A DNA stretch of 6,964 nt from Zoogloeaceae bacterium (lineage in GTDB: Bacteria; Pseudomonadota; Gammaproteobacteria; Burkholderiales; Rhodocyclaceae), in the NCBI GenBank assembly GCA_031281985.1, contig JAITEO010000181.1, positions 1 through 6,964 of the forward strand. The letters are read 5' to 3'. The position numbers and the translations under genes are program-made. Below are positions 1-5,444 of the stretch, in pieces; positions within the stretch are counted from its first letter, which is position 1, and the number at the start of each line of letters is the position of its first letter. Under the pieces are notes generated by a model. The model was not told the DNA's origin. It worked only from the letters and a program-made list of their open reading frames with translations, and searched no databases.

Positions 1-64
1 GAAACCCTGCCCTGGCGGGAAGAAATATGACGCAGATGGCATAAAATCCCGTCAAGTCTCCGCG

Positions 65-83
65 TTTTGATACTCAAAATGAG
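65..83. repeat. Overlapping AT-rich dyads
   Basis: TTTTGA-TAC-TCAAAA (65-79) is a perfect inverted repeat with 6-base arms. It overlaps a second one, CTCA-AAA-TGAG (73-83). A third small dyad, CGCT-TAT-AGCG, follows at 114-124. The arms are short and AT-rich dyads of this size arise by chance, so a role as operator is only a possibility. No gene is anchored close by to support one. Confidence 0.2.
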
Positions 84-136
84 AAATTACGCTACCAGCA
101 CAGATTACCTCTCCGCTTATAGCGTCTGGAAAAGAG

Positions 137-146
137 TTTTGCAAAA
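137..146. repeat. Ten-base palindrome TTTTGCAAAA
   Basis: TTTTGCAAAA reads the same on both strands. AGAG just before it (133-136) can pair with CTCT at 149-152, past a two-base bulge. There is no T-run after it, so it is not a terminator. Its function is unknown. Confidence 0.2.
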
Positions 147-203
147 GGCTCTATTGGCAGGATGAAAGACCGTTTTTCTTCTCCTTGGGCGGATCAGAAG
201 GAA

Positions 204-225
204 TGCCGGGAGCGTACTACCGGCA
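204..225. repeat. Hairpin-forming inverted repeat
   Basis: TGCCGG (204-209) is perfectly complementary to CCGGCA (220-225). Inside, AG (211-212) can pair with CT (217-218) around a CGTA loop, after one G-A mismatch. No T-run follows on either strand, so this is not an intrinsic terminator. It could be an operator or an RNA stem-loop in a leader, or it could be chance. Confidence 0.25.
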
Positions 226-375
226 AGGGGAATGACAAGGGAAAATTGGGAGTGGGGAAAGACCTGTGCCCCCTTCAATCCCGTCCATCTCGGGAGCATG
301 GCAACGCGGCAATCCACAGGGCGATTCCGCTATCTTAAAACGGCAAGGCAAACGGAAAGGCCATTTGCGCCGTTT

Positions 376-407
376 GCCAGGACATGCCACATGCTGTCCG
401 CCAGGAC
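376..407. repeat. Direct repeat GCCAGGAC with alternative short stems
   Basis: GCCAGGAC occurs at 376-383 and again at 400-407, 24 bases apart. GGACA (380-384) can pair with TGTCC (395-399). GTCC (396-399) can instead pair with GGAC (404-407), so the two stems exclude each other. All elements are short and may be coincidental. Confidence 0.2.
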
Positions 408-449
408 TGGATTGCCACGGTGCTCACGCCATCGCGCCGCGCTGTCTCC

Positions 450-480
450 GGCATCCGGGAATCTCGGATGCTCCCTTTTC
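450..480 (+). terminator. Candidate intrinsic terminator or attenuator hairpin
   Basis: GCATCCG (451-457) pairs perfectly with CGGATGC (465-471) around a seven-base loop. A G-T wobble at 450/472 can extend the stem. It is followed by TCCCTTTTC, a pyrimidine-rich tract with four T residues in a row, which is weaker than a classic U-run. It lies about 140 bases before tctB and far from any gene end that I can see. It could therefore stop transcription arriving from the left, or act as an attenuator in a long operon leader. Confidence 0.35.
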
Positions 481-519
481 CCGCAAGGTTTATATCTTTT
501 TTGAATAAGCAAGGAAACG

Positions 520-543
520 AATTCGCCATAAGCAAAGCGAATT
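520..543. promoter_or_regulatory. Inverted repeat AATTCGC-N10-GCGAATT upstream of tctB
   Basis: The arms AATTCGC (520-526) and GCGAATT (537-543) are exact reverse complements separated by 10 bases, and the last arm runs into TTT. The same sequence can be read as a direct repeat, AAACGAATT (515-523) and AAGCGAATT (535-543), with one mismatch at a 20-base period, about two helical turns. It ends 70 bases before the tctB start codon. This fits an operator or activator site for the operon, for example for a LysR-type or response regulator. No regulator gene lies in the window and the assignment is inference. A weak Rho-independent stop is the alternative. Confidence 0.35.
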
Positions 544-601
544 TTTGTATTTCCCCTTCACGGACAAGGCTTTCATCATTCGCTCCATTATCTTTATCCT
601 T

Positions 602-605
602 GGAG
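602..605 (+). promoter_or_regulatory. Ribosome binding site for tctB
   Basis: GGAG lies eight bases before the ATG at 614. It decides the start of tctB against an in-frame TTG at 545, which lacks such a site. Confidence 0.65.
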
Positions 606-613
606 CCTGCAAC

Positions 614-1066
614 ATGTCTTTATCATTTCTCAAACATCAGGATGTCGTCGCCGGATCGCTGTTTTTCCTGACTGGCGTGGTGGTGGTGGCGGGCGCTTGC
701 CAGTATCCGCTGGGTTCCGCCATGCGCATGGGCGCTGGGTATTTCCCGCTGTTGTTGGGCGGGTTCCTGGCGATTCTGGGCGCGGCGGTGTTGTTGCGCG
801 CATTTTTCGCGCGGCAGAAGCATCTCGTCGAGCGCCTGATGCTCAAGCCCATGTTGCTGATTGGCGCGGGGGTGCTCGCCTTTGCCGGTCTCTTGGGCAG
901 CATCGGGCTTGCGGCGGCGAGTTTCCTGCTCATCGCTCTGAGTGGTCTTGCGCACCAGGAATCCCGCCTGCGCGAGCTTTTGCCGCTGGGACTCGCCATG
1001 GCGCTCTTCGGCGCGGGCGTGTTCGTCTGGGGGCTGGGGTTGCCCTTGCCGCTGCTGCCCGCCTGA
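614..1066 (+). CDS. tctB: TctB-family small membrane subunit of tripartite tricarboxylate transporter
   Basis: Small inner-membrane subunit of a TTT secondary transporter. It works with TctA and a periplasmic TctC/Bug binding protein to import organic acids. The product is 150 residues, usual for the family. The family signature is visible at residues 30-50: the motif YPLGSAMRMGAGYFP (31-45), then a glycine-rich helix. Hydrophobic segments lie near residues 10-28, 43-62, 78-95, 97-113 and 122-142, with a charged loop RQKHLVER at 67-74. The ATG at 614 is preceded by GGAG. An in-frame TTG at 545 would add 23 residues but has no ribosome binding site and does not match family starts. tctA begins 10 bases after the stop, as expected for a co-translated pair. 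Unlike the classic tctCBA order, the binding-protein genes here lie downstream. The family is clear; the substrate is not. Confidence 0.92.
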   Translation: MSLSFLKHQDVVAGSLFFLTGVVVVAGACQYPLGSAMRMGAGYFPLLLGGFLAILGAAVLLRAFFARQKHLVERLMLKPMLLIGAGVLAFAGLLGSIGLAAASFLLIALSGLAHQESRLRELLPLGLAMALFGAGVFVWGLGLPLPLLPA

Positions 1067-1076
1067 TCCGTTCGGC

Positions 1077-2579
1077 ATGGAACTGATTTCCCATCTGGGC
1101 ATCGGCCTGGAAGCGGTGCTCACCTGGCAGAATCTGGGGTATTGCTTTCTCGGCGTCCTGCTCGGCACCCTGATCGGCGTCCTGCCGGGACTGGGGCCGG
1201 TGGCGACCATCGCCATGCTCTTGCCGGTCACCTATGGCCTGCCGCCGCTCTCCGCCCTCATCATGCTCGCCGGAATCTACTACGGCGCGCAGTATGGCGG
1301 CTCCACGACGGCGATCCTCGTCAATCTGCCGGGCGAATCCTCCTCCGTCGTCACCTGTCTGGACGGCTACGCGATGGCGCGCCAGGGACGCGCGGGCGTC
1401 GCCTTGGGCATCGCGGCGCTGGGTTCCTTCTTCGCGGGAACGGTAGCCACCCTGATCATCGCCGCCGCCGCCTCGCCGCTGGCGGAATTCGCGCTCAAAT
1501 TCGGCCCAGCGGAATACTTCTCTCTCATGCTTTTGGGATTGATCGCGGCGGTGGTGCTCGCCCAGGGGGACGTCTTCAAGGCCATCGCCATGGTGGTGGC
1601 CGGGCTGATCCTGGGGCTTGTCGGCACCGACGTGAGTTCGGGCGCGGAACGCTTCACCTTCGGCATACCGGAACTGGCCGACGGCATCAGCTTCGTCGTC
1701 TTGTCGATGGGGTTGTTCGGCATTGCCGAAATCATCATCAACCTGGAACGCGGCGGCGGACGGGACGTATTTTCGACGCACATCGGCAGCCTCCTGCCCA
1801 AACGCGAGGACCTGCGGCAATCCGTAAAACCCATCCTGCGCGGCACGGTGCTGGGATCGCTTCTCGGCATCCTGCCCGGCGGCGGCGCGGTGCTTTCCTC
1901 TTTTTCCGCCTACACCTTGGAAAAGCGCATCGCCCATGACCCTTCGCGTTTCGGCAAGGGCGCAATCGAGGGCGTCGCCGGGCCGGAGGCCGCCAACAAC
2001 GCGGGCGCGCAGACTTCCTTCATTCCGCTGTTGGTGATGGGGCTGCCCTCCAACGCGGTCATGGCCCTGATGGTAGGCGCGATGATGATCCACGGCATCG
2101 TGCCCGGCCCGCAGGTGATGGAGGAACGTCCCGCCCTCTTCTGGGGACTGATCGTCAGCATGTGGATCGGCAATCTCTTCCTGGTGCTGCTCAACATGCC
2201 GCTGATCGGGCTGTGGGTGCGTCTTTTGAAGGTGCCCTACCGGCTGCTTTATCCGGTGATCCTTCTTTTTTGCTGCGTCGGCGTCTACAGCATCAACAAC
2301 AGCGCCTTCGATGTCGGGCTGACGCTTTTCTTCGGGATGCTGGGCTATCTCTTCATCAAGCTCAACTGCGAACCCGCGCCGCTGCTCCTGGGGTTCGTGC
2401 TCGGCCCGATGATGGAAGAAAACCTGCGCCGCGCCATGCTGCTTGCGCGCGGAAACGCCCTCGTCTTTTTCGAGCGCCCCATCAGCCTCACGCTGCTCAT
2501 CGCTTCCGTCCTGCTCCTCTGCGTCCTGGCCTGGCCCAAGGCGCGCAGGGTACGCGATATTGCCTTCCAGGAGAATTGA
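1077..2579 (+). CDS. tctA: TctA-family large membrane subunit of tripartite tricarboxylate transporter
   Basis: Large channel-forming subunit, 500 residues, full length for TctA. The first conserved block contains GVLPGLGP (34-41), followed by AMLLPVTYGLPP (46-57) and YYGAQYGGSTTAIL (68-81) and NLPGE (83-87). The second half repeats the pattern with GILPGGG (264-270) and GPEAANNA (302-309), then FIPLLVMGLPSNA. This internal duplication is typical of the family. The protein is strongly hydrophobic, with about ten or more membrane segments. I chose the ATG at 1077 because it yields the usual MEL...LGIGLE-type N terminus; the open frame extends further upstream but only over tctB. No clear Shine-Dalgarno precedes it, so translation probably depends on ribosomes finishing tctB. 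The stop is one base before the next start codon. Transport is probably driven by an ion gradient, as known for TTT systems. The substrate is unknown. Confidence 0.95.
   Translation: MELISHLGIGLEAVLTWQNLGYCFLGVLLGTLIGVLPGLGPVATIAMLLPVTYGLPPLSALIMLAGIYYGAQYGGSTTAILVNLPGESSSVVTCLDGYAMARQGRAGVALGIAALGSFFAGTVATLIIAAAASPLAEFALKFGPAEYFSLMLLGLIAAVVLAQGDVFKAIAMVVAGLILGLVGTDVSSGAERFTFGIPELADGISFVVLSMGLFGIAEIIINLERGGGRDVFSTHIGSLLPKREDLRQSVKPILRGTVLGSLLGILPGGGAVLSSFSAYTLEKRIAHDPSRFGKGAIEGVAGPEAANNAGAQTSFIPLLVMGLPSNAVMALMVGAMMIHGIVPGPQVMEERPALFWGLIVSMWIGNLFLVLLNMPLIGLWVRLLKVPYRLLYPVILLFCCVGVYSINNSAFDVGLTLFFGMLGYLFIKLNCEPAPLLLGFVLGPMMEENLRRAMLLARGNALVFFERPISLTLLIASVLLLCVLAWPKARRVRDIAFQEN
2569..2573 (+). 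promoter_or_regulatory. Ribosome binding site for the NTF2-like gene, inside tctA
   Basis: AGGAG at 2569-2573 lies seven bases before the ATG at 2581 and within the last codons of tctA. It fixes the downstream start and ties the gene to the same transcript. Confidence 0.7.
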
Positions 2580-2580
2580 C

Positions 2581-3033
2581 ATGACAACCACAACGTCCGC
2601 CCCCGCCGTTTCCCTGCTGCAAGAAGCAGAAGATTCCGCCATCCAGGAAGGGCTTGCCGTGCTGGATGAATTCATCGCGGCCTTCAATGCCGAGGATTCC
2701 CTGCGCTGGAGCAAGACCCTGCATTACCCGCATGTCCGTATCGCGGGGGGAAGTGTCACGATCTGGCAAAGCCCGGAAGACTACGCTTCCAGCAATGACA
2801 TTTCGCTTTTGCGGAAAACGGGCTGGCATCACAGCCGCTGGGATTTTCGCCATCTCGTGCAGGCGGACGCGGACAAATTGCATCTTGCCGTCCAATTTAC
2901 CCGCTATGACGCGAAGGACCACGCGCTGGGACGATTCCAGGCGCTCTACGTCCTGACCCGGCAACAGGGACGCTGGGGCGTGCAGGCGCGTTCCAGCTAT
3001 GCCGGTGTGCTCGCATCTGGCGTCGCGTTCTGA
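2581..3033 (+). CDS. NTF2/SnoaL-like small protein
   Basis: A 150-residue soluble protein without signal peptide or membrane segment. The pattern fits the NTF2-like (SnoaL/DUF4440-type) alpha+beta cone fold. There is an N-terminal helix AVLDEFIAAFNAED (26-39), then WSKTLHYPHVRIAGG (43-57) leading to strands, and C-terminal strands with alternating hydrophobics ending in an RWGVQARSS motif. Members of this fold serve as small enzymes (isomerases, cyclases, dehydratases), ligand-binding proteins or subunits, so fold alone gives no reaction. Tyr, His and Trp residues around 43-62 could line the cone. It starts one base after tctA stops, with a strong AGGAG, and sits between the membrane subunits and the binding-protein genes. 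That position argues for work on the imported compound or its product. It is not a known TTT component. I assign the fold by eye and am not certain of it. Confidence 0.7.
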   Translation: MTTTTSAPAVSLLQEAEDSAIQEGLAVLDEFIAAFNAEDSLRWSKTLHYPHVRIAGGSVTIWQSPEDYASSNDISLLRKTGWHHSRWDFRHLVQADADKLHLAVQFTRYDAKDHALGRFQALYVLTRQQGRWGVQARSSYAGVLASGVAF

Positions 3034-3038
3034 AGGGG
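3034..3038 (+). promoter_or_regulatory. Ribosome binding site for the first Bug/TctC gene
   Basis: AGGGG, beginning just after the stop of the NTF2-like gene, lies six bases before the ATG at 3045. Confidence 0.55.
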
Positions 3039-3044
3039 CATTGC

Positions 3045-4019
3045 ATGAAAATCAGGATTCTTTGCCGCGCGTTGTGCTTTTTCTGCCTGTTGGGACTGGC
3101 CACCGTCCTCCACGCGGAAGACCGCTATCCCGTGCGTCCGATCAAGGTCATCGTGCCCTATCCGGCGGGCGGCATCATCGATATCGCCGCTCGCATCGTC
3201 AGCGAACGGATTGCACAGGATTGGGGACAGGCCATCCTCGTGGAAAACCGTCCGGGCGCCAACGGCAACATTGGCGCGACCGCGGTCAAGAACGCGGCGC
3301 CGGATGGCTACACGCTTCTCGTCGGTTCCACCTTCCTGGTCACGAATCCTCTTCTGGACGATACCGCCAAGGTCGGCAGCCAGGATTTCGCGCCGATTGG
3401 CACCCTGGGGGTTCCGCCCAACCTGTTGGCGGTTCCCGCTTCGTCTCCCGCAAAAAACCTCGCGGAATTCGTCGCGCTTGCCAAATCCAGGCCCGGCCAG
3501 TTGAACACGGCCAATCCGGGCGTCGGCAGTTCCAATCACCTGGGAACGGAGGCGTTCATGCTGGCAGCCGGCGTCGATCTCGTGCTGGTCGGTTACAAGG
3601 GACAACCGCCTTTCATTCCGGATTTGCTGAACGGACAACTGGATTTCGTCTTCATTTCCGCAGGACTCGCCACCGCCCACGTCCGCTCCGGCAAGTTGCG
3701 CCCGCTGGCGGTCAGCTACGACAAACGCCTGAAGAATTACCCCGAAATTCCCACGGTGGGCGAACTGGGTTATCCAGAAGCCTCCGTATTGCCCTGGACA
3801 GGCATTTTTGCTCCGGCGGGAACGCCCGCTCCCATTTTGAAGCAATGGGCGTCCGAATTGAAAAAAGCGTTGCAGGACCCGGAAGTCATCCGTCGTTATG
3901 ACGCCATGGAAGCCGTCAATCCCGGTCTTTTCCTGGGGGATTTCGCCCACTTCCTGGAAAAAGAAAACACCCGTTGGCAAAAGCTGATCCAGGAACGCCA
4001 TCTTCAGCACCAGCCTTGA
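3045..4019 (+). CDS. tctC: Bug/TctC-family periplasmic solute-binding protein, copy 1
   Basis: Extracytoplasmic receptor of the TTT system, 324 residues, usual for Bug proteins. A Sec signal peptide (residues 1-24; basic MKIR start, hydrophobic core, ending LHA) is followed by EDRYPVRP. The Bug hallmark YPVRPIKVIVPYPAGG is at 28-43, then a pocket-loop Asp at 46 and AAR at 48-50. Next come ENRPGANGNIGA, DGYTLLVGS, the GYKG turn at 183-186 with PDLLNGQLDFVF, and the C-terminal segment GIFAPAGTP with a helix of the LKKALQDPEV type. The pocket loop reads GGIID rather than the common GG(S/P)TD, so ligand contacts may differ from typical members and from copy 2. Bug proteins mostly bind carboxylates or related small organic molecules; the ligand here cannot be read. 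An AGGGG site lies before the ATG. The gene is 11 bases after the NTF2-like gene and 30 bases before copy 2. Confidence 0.93.
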   Translation: MKIRILCRALCFFCLLGLATVLHAEDRYPVRPIKVIVPYPAGGIIDIAARIVSERIAQDWGQAILVENRPGANGNIGATAVKNAAPDGYTLLVGSTFLVTNPLLDDTAKVGSQDFAPIGTLGVPPNLLAVPASSPAKNLAEFVALAKSRPGQLNTANPGVGSSNHLGTEAFMLAAGVDLVLVGYKGQPPFIPDLLNGQLDFVFISAGLATAHVRSGKLRPLAVSYDKRLKNYPEIPTVGELGYPEASVLPWTGIFAPAGTPAPILKQWASELKKALQDPEVIRRYDAMEAVNPGLFLGDFAHFLEKENTRWQKLIQERHLQHQP

Positions 4020-4049
4020 AAAACCCGAAAACGAAAGGTTTGCAATCCC

Positions 4050-5066
4050 ATGTCCCCTCTTCCTTACATCCAGATGAAAGTCCAACGTTTTCATGCCCGC
4101 GTAAATCCTGCGCGCTTCCTTCTCCTGGGAGGTTGCCTGATCCTGTCGTGCTTCCTTGCGCAAGGCGCGCAGGGCGCGGAATATCCGGAGCGCCCGATCA
4201 AGCTGGTGGTGCCCTTTCCGCCCGGCGGCCCCACGGACATCGTGGCGCGGCCTTTTGCCGAGGCCTTGTCGCAATCCCTGGGGCAAGCCGTCGTCATCGA
4301 GAATCGCGGCGGCGCGGGCGGCTCGATTGGCGCGGCGGCGGTGGTCAAGTCGCCCGCCGACGGCTATACCCTGCTTCTGGGCACGGTGGGCGTCATTTCC
4401 ATCAATCCTGGCCTGTACCCGCATCTTGCCTATGACCCGCGCGATCTGACGCCCGTCGCCCTGCTCGCCGCCGCGCCGGTGGCGCTGGTGGCGCATCCTT
4501 CGGTGCCCGCCGACGACGTGACCGGATTGCGCAAGCTGGCGGCGGGAGATGCCCTGCGCTTTGGCACGGCGGGCAACGGCACGCCCGGCCACCTGACCGG
4601 GGAAATGTTCCGCAGCGCAAGCGGCATCCCCTTGACCCATGTGCCCTACAAGGGAAGCGCGCCCGCCGTGCAGGACTTATTGGGCGGACATCTGGAGCTG
4701 GCCTTCGATCCCTTGCAGTCCGTGCTGCCGCATATCCGCGCCGGAAAACTCAAGGCGCTGGGCATCAGTTCCGCGCAGCCTTCGCCGGAACTCCCCGGTG
4801 TGCCCACCTTTCTCCAGGCGGGCGTTGCCACGGAAGCCACCGCCTGGTGGGGAATTTTCGCCCCCGCCGCCACACCGCCCGCCATTCTGGATACCCTTGC
4901 CCGGCATCTTGCGCGCGCCCGGCAAAACAGTGCGGTGCGGCAGTTGGAATCCCTGGGAATCGAGCTTCTCCCGGAACGCTCCCGCGCGGCGGAAGAGGAT
5001 TTTTTACGCACGGAAAGTCTCAAGTGGGGCAAGGCGGTGCGGGATTCCGGCGCGCGGGTCGATTGA
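4050..5066 (+). CDS. tctC: Bug/TctC-family periplasmic solute-binding protein, copy 2
   Basis: Second binding protein, 338 residues from the ATG at 4050. A signal peptide with a longer N-region ends near QGAQGA (38-43) before EYPERPIKLVVPFPPGG (44-60), with the canonical PTD loop Asp at 63. Further family blocks are ENRGGAGGSIGA, DGYTLLLGT, VPYKGSAPAVQDLLGG starting at 198, and WWGIFAPAATP. Compared with copy 1, roughly half the residues match by eye in the first 70 after the signal, so this is an old paralogue rather than a recent duplicate. AAAGG at 4034-4038 is 11 bases before the ATG at 4050. An in-frame ATG at 4074 (residue 9) would give 330 residues and also a good signal peptide, but has no ribosome binding site. 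A cysteine at 34 in LILSC is a poor lipobox, so ordinary signal peptidase cleavage is more likely. It probably shares TctAB with copy 1. Confidence 0.93.
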   Translation: MSPLPYIQMKVQRFHARVNPARFLLLGGCLILSCFLAQGAQGAEYPERPIKLVVPFPPGGPTDIVARPFAEALSQSLGQAVVIENRGGAGGSIGAAAVVKSPADGYTLLLGTVGVISINPGLYPHLAYDPRDLTPVALLAAAPVALVAHPSVPADDVTGLRKLAAGDALRFGTAGNGTPGHLTGEMFRSASGIPLTHVPYKGSAPAVQDLLGGHLELAFDPLQSVLPHIRAGKLKALGISSAQPSPELPGVPTFLQAGVATEATAWWGIFAPAATPPAILDTLARHLARARQNSAVRQLESLGIELLPERSRAAEEDFLRTESLKWGKAVRDSGARVD

Positions 5067-5078
5067 GAGTGGCACTAC

Positions 5079-5444
5079 ATGACGACGATTGCCGAATCGC
5101 CCGTTCCCCGCATCCCGCTGGATTACCCTTCCGTGCGGGACGCCGTTGCGGATTACCTGTTGCAGGTCAATCACGGCGTCTATCAGCCGGATCGCAAGAA
5201 GGTCCTGTCGGTGCGCAAGACGGATCGCACGGCCTGGCTGCGGGACGTGTCCCCGCCCGTGCGCGGGGAAGTGTTCTATTTCATCGAGGGCGAGCTTTTT
5301 TCCGAAAAGGACGCCACTCGCCTGCAAAACGGCGAAACGCCGCAGGAACGGGCGGAGAAATTGCTGGATGGCATCTGGCCGCAATTGCAAATCTGGATCG
5401 CCTACGATTTCGCCCGCTCGACCAGCGGCATGAACGCGCCATGA
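5079..5444 (+). CDS. Uncharacterised 121-residue protein coupled to a QueG-like gene
   Basis: I do not recognise this family. The product has 121 residues, no cysteine, no signal peptide and no membrane helix. Visible parts are a proline-containing start, a predicted helix VRDAVADYLLQVNHGVY (19-35), a basic stretch DRKKVLSVRKTDR (38-50), a conserved-looking block VRGEVFYFIEGELF (61-74), a charged helix TPQERAEKLLDGIW (87-100) and an aromatic end WPQLQIWIAYDFAR (100-113). It begins 12 bases after the second Bug gene, with a GAGAG purine stretch about nine bases before the ATG. Its TGA overlaps the ATG of the next gene as ATGA, which usually means coupled translation and often a physical or functional partnership. 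It may be an accessory subunit or chaperone of the iron-sulfur protein; this is inference. The frame has proper GC-rich codon structure, so I think the gene is real. Confidence 0.75.
   Translation: MTTIAESPVPRIPLDYPSVRDAVADYLLQVNHGVYQPDRKKVLSVRKTDRTAWLRDVSPPVRGEVFYFIEGELFSEKDATRLQNGETPQERAEKLLDGIWPQLQIWIAYDFARSTSGMNAP

Larger units (their letters stand above)
1..613. other. 5' non-coding region, no gene supported
   Basis: No open frame here looks like a protein family I know. The short frames present have no good ribosome binding site, no recognisable motif and odd composition. The first 240 bases contain 117 G or C (about 49%), well below the genes to the right. All three forward frames entering from the left edge stop within 70 bases (TGA 28-30, TAA 42-44, TGA 68-70), so the tail of an upstream gene could end here unseen. 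The stretch does hold several dyads, listed separately, and it must carry whatever promoter drives the transporter operon. I found no convincing sigma-70 promoter: TTGAAT at 501-506 and CATAAG at 527-532 are 20 bases apart, which is too far for a good match. Confidence 0.6.

Noticed and set aside
1..77. Start of a divergent minus-strand regulator gene running off the left edge (TTG at 77 or ATG at 42)
   Set aside because: The TTG frame gives a short basic stretch vaguely like a DeoR-type N terminus, but only about 25 residues are visible, the start is weak and there is no clear ribosome binding site. It cannot be supported from this window.
204..225. Intrinsic terminator at the TGCCGG/CCGGCA hairpin
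   Set aside because: No T-run follows the stem on either strand.
232..508. Overlapping short forward frames of 80-95 codons in the 5' region
   Set aside because: They overlap one another in different frames, lack ribosome binding sites, have Pro/Arg/Cys-rich unstructured translations and match no family I know.
545..613. N-terminal extension of TctB from a TTG codon
   Set aside because: There is no ribosome binding site before the TTG, while GGAG sits at good distance from the ATG at 614, which also gives the usual family N terminus.
930..2714. Very long open frame on the minus strand opposite tctA
   Set aside because: It is antisense to a clear TctA, its translation is rich in His, Gln, Arg, Asp and Glu without any family motif, and such frames are expected opposite GC-rich genes.
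4143..4155. Lipoprotein signal (Cys34) in the second Bug protein
   Set aside because: LILSC has Leu at the -2 position, which is unusual for a lipobox, and a good AQGAQGA-type signal peptidase I site follows directly before the mature EYPERP start.
2997..4640. Long open frame on the minus strand opposite the two Bug genes
   Set aside because: It spans two well-supported forward genes and the gaps between them, has low-complexity composition and no recognisable domain; it is a GC-driven shadow.
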